Source: Taibaiella helva
GTDB taxonomy: Bacteria; Bacteroidota; Bacteroidia; Chitinophagales; Chitinophagaceae
NCBI RefSeq assembly: GCF_003545695.1
Contig: NZ_QUZZ01000010.1
Coordinates: 62,001 to 126,000, forward strand
DNA: 64,000 nucleotides
Direction: 5' to 3'
Within the stretch, counting starts at the first letter, position 1. Every line of letters starts with the position of its first letter. The notes below the pieces were generated by a model. That model was not told the DNA's origin and did not search any database. It saw nothing but the letters and a program-made list of their open reading frames with translations. Made by a program: the position numbers and the translations under genes. Shown one piece after another: positions 60,859-64,000 of the stretch.

Positions 60859-63744
60859 TTATTGCTTCACAAAGCGCCAGGAGCCTTGCTGCGGGCCGCT
60901 GACCACACGGAAGGTGTACACGCCCTGTGCGAGTGTGCTGACGTCGACTTTTTGCGGGTTTTGGGTAATGATTACTTTTTGCAAACATTTGCCGGTGACG
61001 TCGAAGAGCGCCAGTTCGGTACCCGGCTGCGCCCGTTCGACAATAACGGTTTGCAGCGCCGGGTTGGGATAAAGCAGGATATCCGTTGTGCTGGTAATGT
61101 TGTCTATGCCTACACCATTTTGAACGGTAACCTGCCGGCAGTTGCTGTCCACGCCGCAGGTATTGCTGCTCTCGACACAAATCCTGTAGTCGCCTGCGTT
61201 ACTGTAGGTATGGCTTGCCGTGGCTCCTGTTGCCGACTGGCCGTCGCCGAAACGCCATTTGATCGCAATTGCCGGCGTGGTACCGGTATAGGTGAACTGC
61301 AGCGCTTTCCCGTTGGCAGTATAGCTGAAATCGGCTTCAGGCGGGGGACAGGTGAGGGTTACCGGCTGGCATGCAGTATCGCTGCCGCAACCTTTATAGG
61401 CGATCAGGCAAATGGTATAGGTGCCGGCGGTATTATAGTTATAGCTGGCAGTATTGCCGGTAGCCGTTTGTCCTGGGGCAAAGATCCAGCGGACACTATC
61501 TACTGGTGTGCTACCGGTGTAGCTTACATTGACGGTAGTATTGCTGGCGCTGTGCGTAAAGGCAGCGTTGGGTTGGGGACAGCTGATGGTCACCGGCTGG
61601 CAGGTGGTATCGCTGCCGCAGCCCCTGAATGCCCTTACGCAGATGGTGTAGGTTCCGGCTGTATTGTAATTGTAGCTGGCGGTATTGCCGCTAGCAGTCT
61701 GTCCCGGTGCAAAGACCCAGCGGATGCTGTCTGTTGGGGTGCTGCCGGTATAGGTCACATTCACTGTAGTATTGGTTATGGTATAGCTGAAGCTGGCATT
61801 GGGTTGCGGACAGGTGATCACTACAGCCTGGCAGCTTGTGTCCCTGCCGCATTCTTTATAGGCGATCGCGCAAACGGTGTAGGAGCCGGCTGTGCCATAG
61901 TTATACGACGCAGTATTGCCGCTAGCCGTTTGTCCCGGTGCAAAGATCCAACGGACGCTGTCTACAGGTGTGCTGCCCGTATAGGTTGTATTGACCGTAG
62001 TGTTGGCGATGGCATAGGTAAAAGCTGCTGTGGGTTGGGGACAGGTGATATTAATGGGCTGACAGCTTTGGGTACCGCCGCAGGCATTATAGACGGTAAG
62101 GCATACGCTATGGTTGCCTGTGCTGAAGGTATGGCTGGGGTTAAGCGCAGTGCTGGTGCCGCCGTCGCCGAAGTTCCAGCGTACGCTGTCGGCGCCGGGT
62201 GTGCCCGTGTAGGTAAAGTTCACCAGGCCCGCGGCATTGGGCGTCGTATGGGTAAATGCCGATACCGGCGGTGTACAATTGCAGTTGTAGCCATACTTGG
62301 CGAGGAAAAAGTCGGTAGGGCCGCCATGGGTCTTGTAGCCCGAATTGCCCAGCCAGATGCTGTCCTTCATAGCGCCGCCGATATAAATATTATCATTGAA
62401 GCAGGCAATTTCTACGCCATTTTCTCCGCCTCCTTGTCCTGCAGGATCATTGTTGCGGATGTAATCCATCTTCTGGACATTGCCCATCGTATCCAGGATC
62501 ACAATGGGGATCTTGCCGGTAACGCCGGGTGTCGTCATTGAATCGTTCCCGATGATAATATCTTTAGCAAAACCGGTAATGATCAGTTTGCCATTGCTTA
62601 AGTTTTCATACATAGTAGTAGGGCCCGAGCCGGCAATGCCGATGCCGTCGATCTCTTTTCTCCAGATAAGATTATTGCTAAGGTCCATCTTCATCAGGAA
62701 GCCGAACCGGCCGAGGCTGCCGCCGGGGTTGATAAAGCTTTGACCTTTGAACGTACAGTCGGCACCGAAATAGCTCCCGAAATAATATTGCGCATTGCCG
62801 TACCGGAAGCCGCAGGCCTTTTGGCCTATGTATGCCATACCGGTTGTAGTGAAGGTATCCAGGGCAATCAGGTTTCTTGATGCATCAAAAGTGGCTACAC
62901 CGTAGGAACCGGTCTGCGACTCGTCTACGATAGGAACATAAAGGGTATTGCTGGGCTCATGGAGGGAACAGGGATTGTCCATATTGATGATCACCATCGA
63001 GTCGTTGATAGGAAGTCTGGTGGCGCTTAGCAAGTTGCCCTGCGGCGTATAGACAAAATCGTAAATACCCCGCTGGCTGATAACGGAAGGCATAAGCGGC
63101 ACACCGCTGGCCCTGACCACCTTGATGTAATGGACCAATGTATCGCGGAGCAGCAGCTTGCTGTAGTCATTGCCCAATGCAGCGGCGGAATTGATGGAAT
63201 TATCGCCCAGGGTCCGCATCCATTGGTAATGGCCGGAAGTGTCGTACTTAATGAGCCAGGAGCTGTAGAAGCTGGAGCTCATGGTGCTGTCGGGACCAAA
63301 ATAACGGATATTGGTGGTGCCTCCGCCGGGCGATGAGCCGGAAATATAAACATTACCGTCTTTGCAGGTTAGCCCCGCAAACCGGATATCGTTGGTGCCC
63401 TCCAGTATTTTTCCCCAACGGATACGCCCTTCGCAATTATAGCTGAGCAAGGCTGTTTTGGCCCGGAACTGCTGTGCGAGACCGGTTTGGATAGGAAAGG
63501 TAATGCTGTCGATCGTGATGCTGCCGTATCCCATCAATTCGGTGAGCATGTAGACATTGCCGTTTGCATCTGTAGCTACTTCCTTTGGCAATTCTCTAGC
63601 TGTATAGCCTGATGGAGCGGTAAGCGCAGTGCCTCCTCCCGATACCCATTTACCTTGCTGCGCGTGCGTGGAAAACGTTCGGGGTACGAACAAAGACAGG
63701 CATAGGAAACATGCCTTTATTGAAAAGTGTAGCTTTTTTGCCAT
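60859..63744 (-). CDS. Large PKD-repeat protein with T9SS sorting domain
   Basis: 961 residues. Signal peptide (MAKKLHFSIKACFLCLSLF to STHAQQ). N-terminal part at about 30-490 is a beta-propeller-like region of the SBBP/YD type (EGTNDIRFAGLTCKDGNVYISGSS). Then PKD modules from about 495: one with WNFGDGGT, three near-identical 77-residue units without the usual WxFGDG (they read WIFAPGQTA), one more with WRFGDGQS, and a T9SS type A domain (ILLYPNPALQTVIVERA to QGSWRFVKQ). Secreted, probably surface-exposed and adhesive, but no ligand is visible. The three units are encoded by 231-bp tandem DNA repeats. Confidence 0.93.
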   Translation of the reverse strand: MAKKLHFSIKACFLCLSLFVPRTFSTHAQQGKWVSGGGTALTAPSGYTARELPKEVATDANGNVYMLTELMGYGSITIDSITFPIQTGLAQQFRAKTALLSYNCEGRIRWGKILEGTNDIRFAGLTCKDGNVYISGSSPGGGTTNIRYFGPDSTMSSSFYSSWLIKYDTSGHYQWMRTLGDNSINSAAALGNDYSKLLLRDTLVHYIKVVRASGVPLMPSVISQRGIYDFVYTPQGNLLSATRLPINDSMVIINMDNPCSLHEPSNTLYVPIVDESQTGSYGVATFDASRNLIALDTFTTTGMAYIGQKACGFRYGNAQYYFGSYFGADCTFKGQSFINPGGSLGRFGFLMKMDLSNNLIWRKEIDGIGIAGSGPTTMYENLSNGKLIITGFAKDIIIGNDSMTTPGVTGKIPIVILDTMGNVQKMDYIRNNDPAGQGGGENGVEIACFNDNIYIGGAMKDSIWLGNSGYKTHGGPTDFFLAKYGYNCNCTPPVSAFTHTTPNAAGLVNFTYTGTPGADSVRWNFGDGGTSTALNPSHTFSTGNHSVCLTVYNACGGTQSCQPINITCPQPTAAFTYAIANTTVNTTYTGSTPVDSVRWIFAPGQTASGNTASYNYGTAGSYTVCAIAYKECGRDTSCQAVVITCPQPNASFSYTITNTTVNVTYTGSTPTDSIRWVFAPGQTASGNTASYNYNTAGTYTICVRAFRGCGSDTTCQPVTISCPQPNAAFTHSASNTTVNVSYTGSTPVDSVRWIFAPGQTATGNTASYNYNTAGTYTICLIAYKGCGSDTACQPVTLTCPPPEADFSYTANGKALQFTYTGTTPAIAIKWRFGDGQSATGATASHTYSNAGDYRICVESSNTCGVDSNCRQVTVQNGVGIDNITSTTDILLYPNPALQTVIVERAQPGTELALFDVTGKCLQKVIITQNPQKVDVSTLAQGVYTFRVVSGPQQGSWRFVKQ
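61346..62038 (-). repeat. Three tandem 231-bp repeats (77-residue PKD units)
   Basis: Units start at 61346, 61577 and 61808 with an exact 231-bp period; the next similar boundary is at 62039. Each encodes one degenerate PKD module beginning CPQP. The high DNA similarity suggests recent duplication or gene conversion, and unit number may vary between strains. Confidence 0.85.
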
Positions 63745-63774
63745 TCGGGGTTTGGTTTGGTCCTATAAAAATAA

Positions 63775-63810
63775 AATAACAAAACCGCTTAGACAAGCGG
63801 TTTTGTTATT
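63775..63810 (-). terminator. Terminator of the following T9SS gene
   Basis: AATAACAAAACCGCTT (63775-63790) pairs perfectly with AAGCGGTTTTGTTATT (63795-63810) around AGAC. It lies 17 bp past the minus-strand stop at 63827, with a T-rich tail on either strand. Confidence 0.9.
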
Positions 63811-63826
63811 TTTTTAGGTACTAAGA

Positions 63827-64000
63827 CTAGTGGGTTACAGACAATCGTTGAACGTGCAGGGTCTCTCCGTCCGCCTCCATGCGGATCAGGTACATACCCG
63901 ATATCCATTCGTGGGTTCCCATAATCCATTTACCTCTGGACTCAGTTACCTTATGCTCTGCTACTTTGCGTCCGGCAATGTCGTACACTACGATCGAGCG
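63827..64000 (-). CDS. T9SS sorting-domain protein, C-terminal end only
   Basis: The frame is open to the window edge and stops at 63827, giving the last 57 residues. They read SIVVYDIAGRKVAEHKV, then WISGMYLIRMEADGETLHVQRLSVTH, a T9SS type A sorting domain. The rest of the protein lies outside. It is immediately upstream of the PKD protein on the same strand but separated from it by a terminator, so the two T9SS cargo genes are neighbours but not one transcript. Confidence 0.85.
   Translation of the reverse strand, partial: RSIVVYDIAGRKVAEHKVTESRGKWIMGTHEWISGMYLIRMEADGETLHVQRLSVTH

Noticed and set aside
61346-62038. Possible CRISPR array because of regular repeats
   Set aside because: The 231-bp units are in-frame coding repeats of a PKD protein without separate spacers.
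60763-62541. 592-codon open frame opposite the PKD protein
   Set aside because: Arises from the GC-rich repeated modules on the minus strand; it has no start or domain support.

Overview
The window looks like chromosomal DNA of a Bacteroidota member, most likely a Chitinophagales/Chitinophagaceae-type bacterium (placement inferred). The signs are several secreted proteins ending in type IX secretion (T9SS) sorting domains, a DUF5686-type outer-membrane protein, lipoboxes with Bacteroidota-style neighbours, few Shine-Dalgarno sequences, and TAnnTTTG-like -7 boxes. No phage, insertion sequence or CRISPR array was seen.

Layout. 1-2.3 kb: the end of one LuxR-type regulator, then two divergent NarL/LuxR response regulators whose shared intergenic region holds a repeated operator-like element, and a small HTH-like protein. 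2.5-8.1 kb: a lipoprotein, purB, and a DUF5686-type barrel protein transcribed divergently from purB across a control region with two pairs of 21-bp-spaced direct repeats. 8.3-10.7 kb: an SDR oxidoreductase and an acyl-CoA dehydrogenase. 10.7-17.2 kb (minus strand): a compact signalling operon of CheB-like methylesterase, CheR methyltransferase, single-domain receiver, large CHASE3-HAMP-GAF-kinase-REC-REC-REC hybrid, and REC-kinase hybrid, without chemoreceptor, CheA or flagellar genes.

18.3-39 kb: a capsule/exopolysaccharide locus, all on the plus strand: PHP-type tyrosine phosphatase, initiating sugar-phosphate transferase, a beta-barrel and lipoprotein pair, Wza-like exporter, Wzc-like tyrosine kinase with a ten-tyrosine tail, Wzx flippase, acetyltransferase, Wzy polymerase, three glycosyltransferases, an alpha/alpha-toroid protein, WecB, WecC, a WecG/TagA transferase and a Wzi-like outer-membrane protein. 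WecB and WecC predict UDP-ManNAcA as a building block. The phosphatase and kinase would control chain length and export.

39-50.4 kb: mixed housekeeping and secreted genes: T9SS metalloprotease, penicillin-binding protein 1C, two T9SS cargo proteins, a nucleoside phosphorylase, tRNA-Cys(GCA), smpB and small lipoproteins. 50.5-58.4 kb: a plus-strand run of small uncharacterised genes leading into a tight molybdenum-enzyme operon (polytopic membrane protein, P-loop NTPase, MobA, FdhD, a small protein, FdhF/YdeP-type oxidoreductase). The membrane protein/NTPase pair is the best candidate here for an undescribed function. 58.4-64 kb: DNA polymerase IV, a DinB-fold metalloprotein, a 750-bp palindrome-rich non-coding stretch, a large T9SS protein with three 231-bp tandem repeats, and the end of another T9SS protein.
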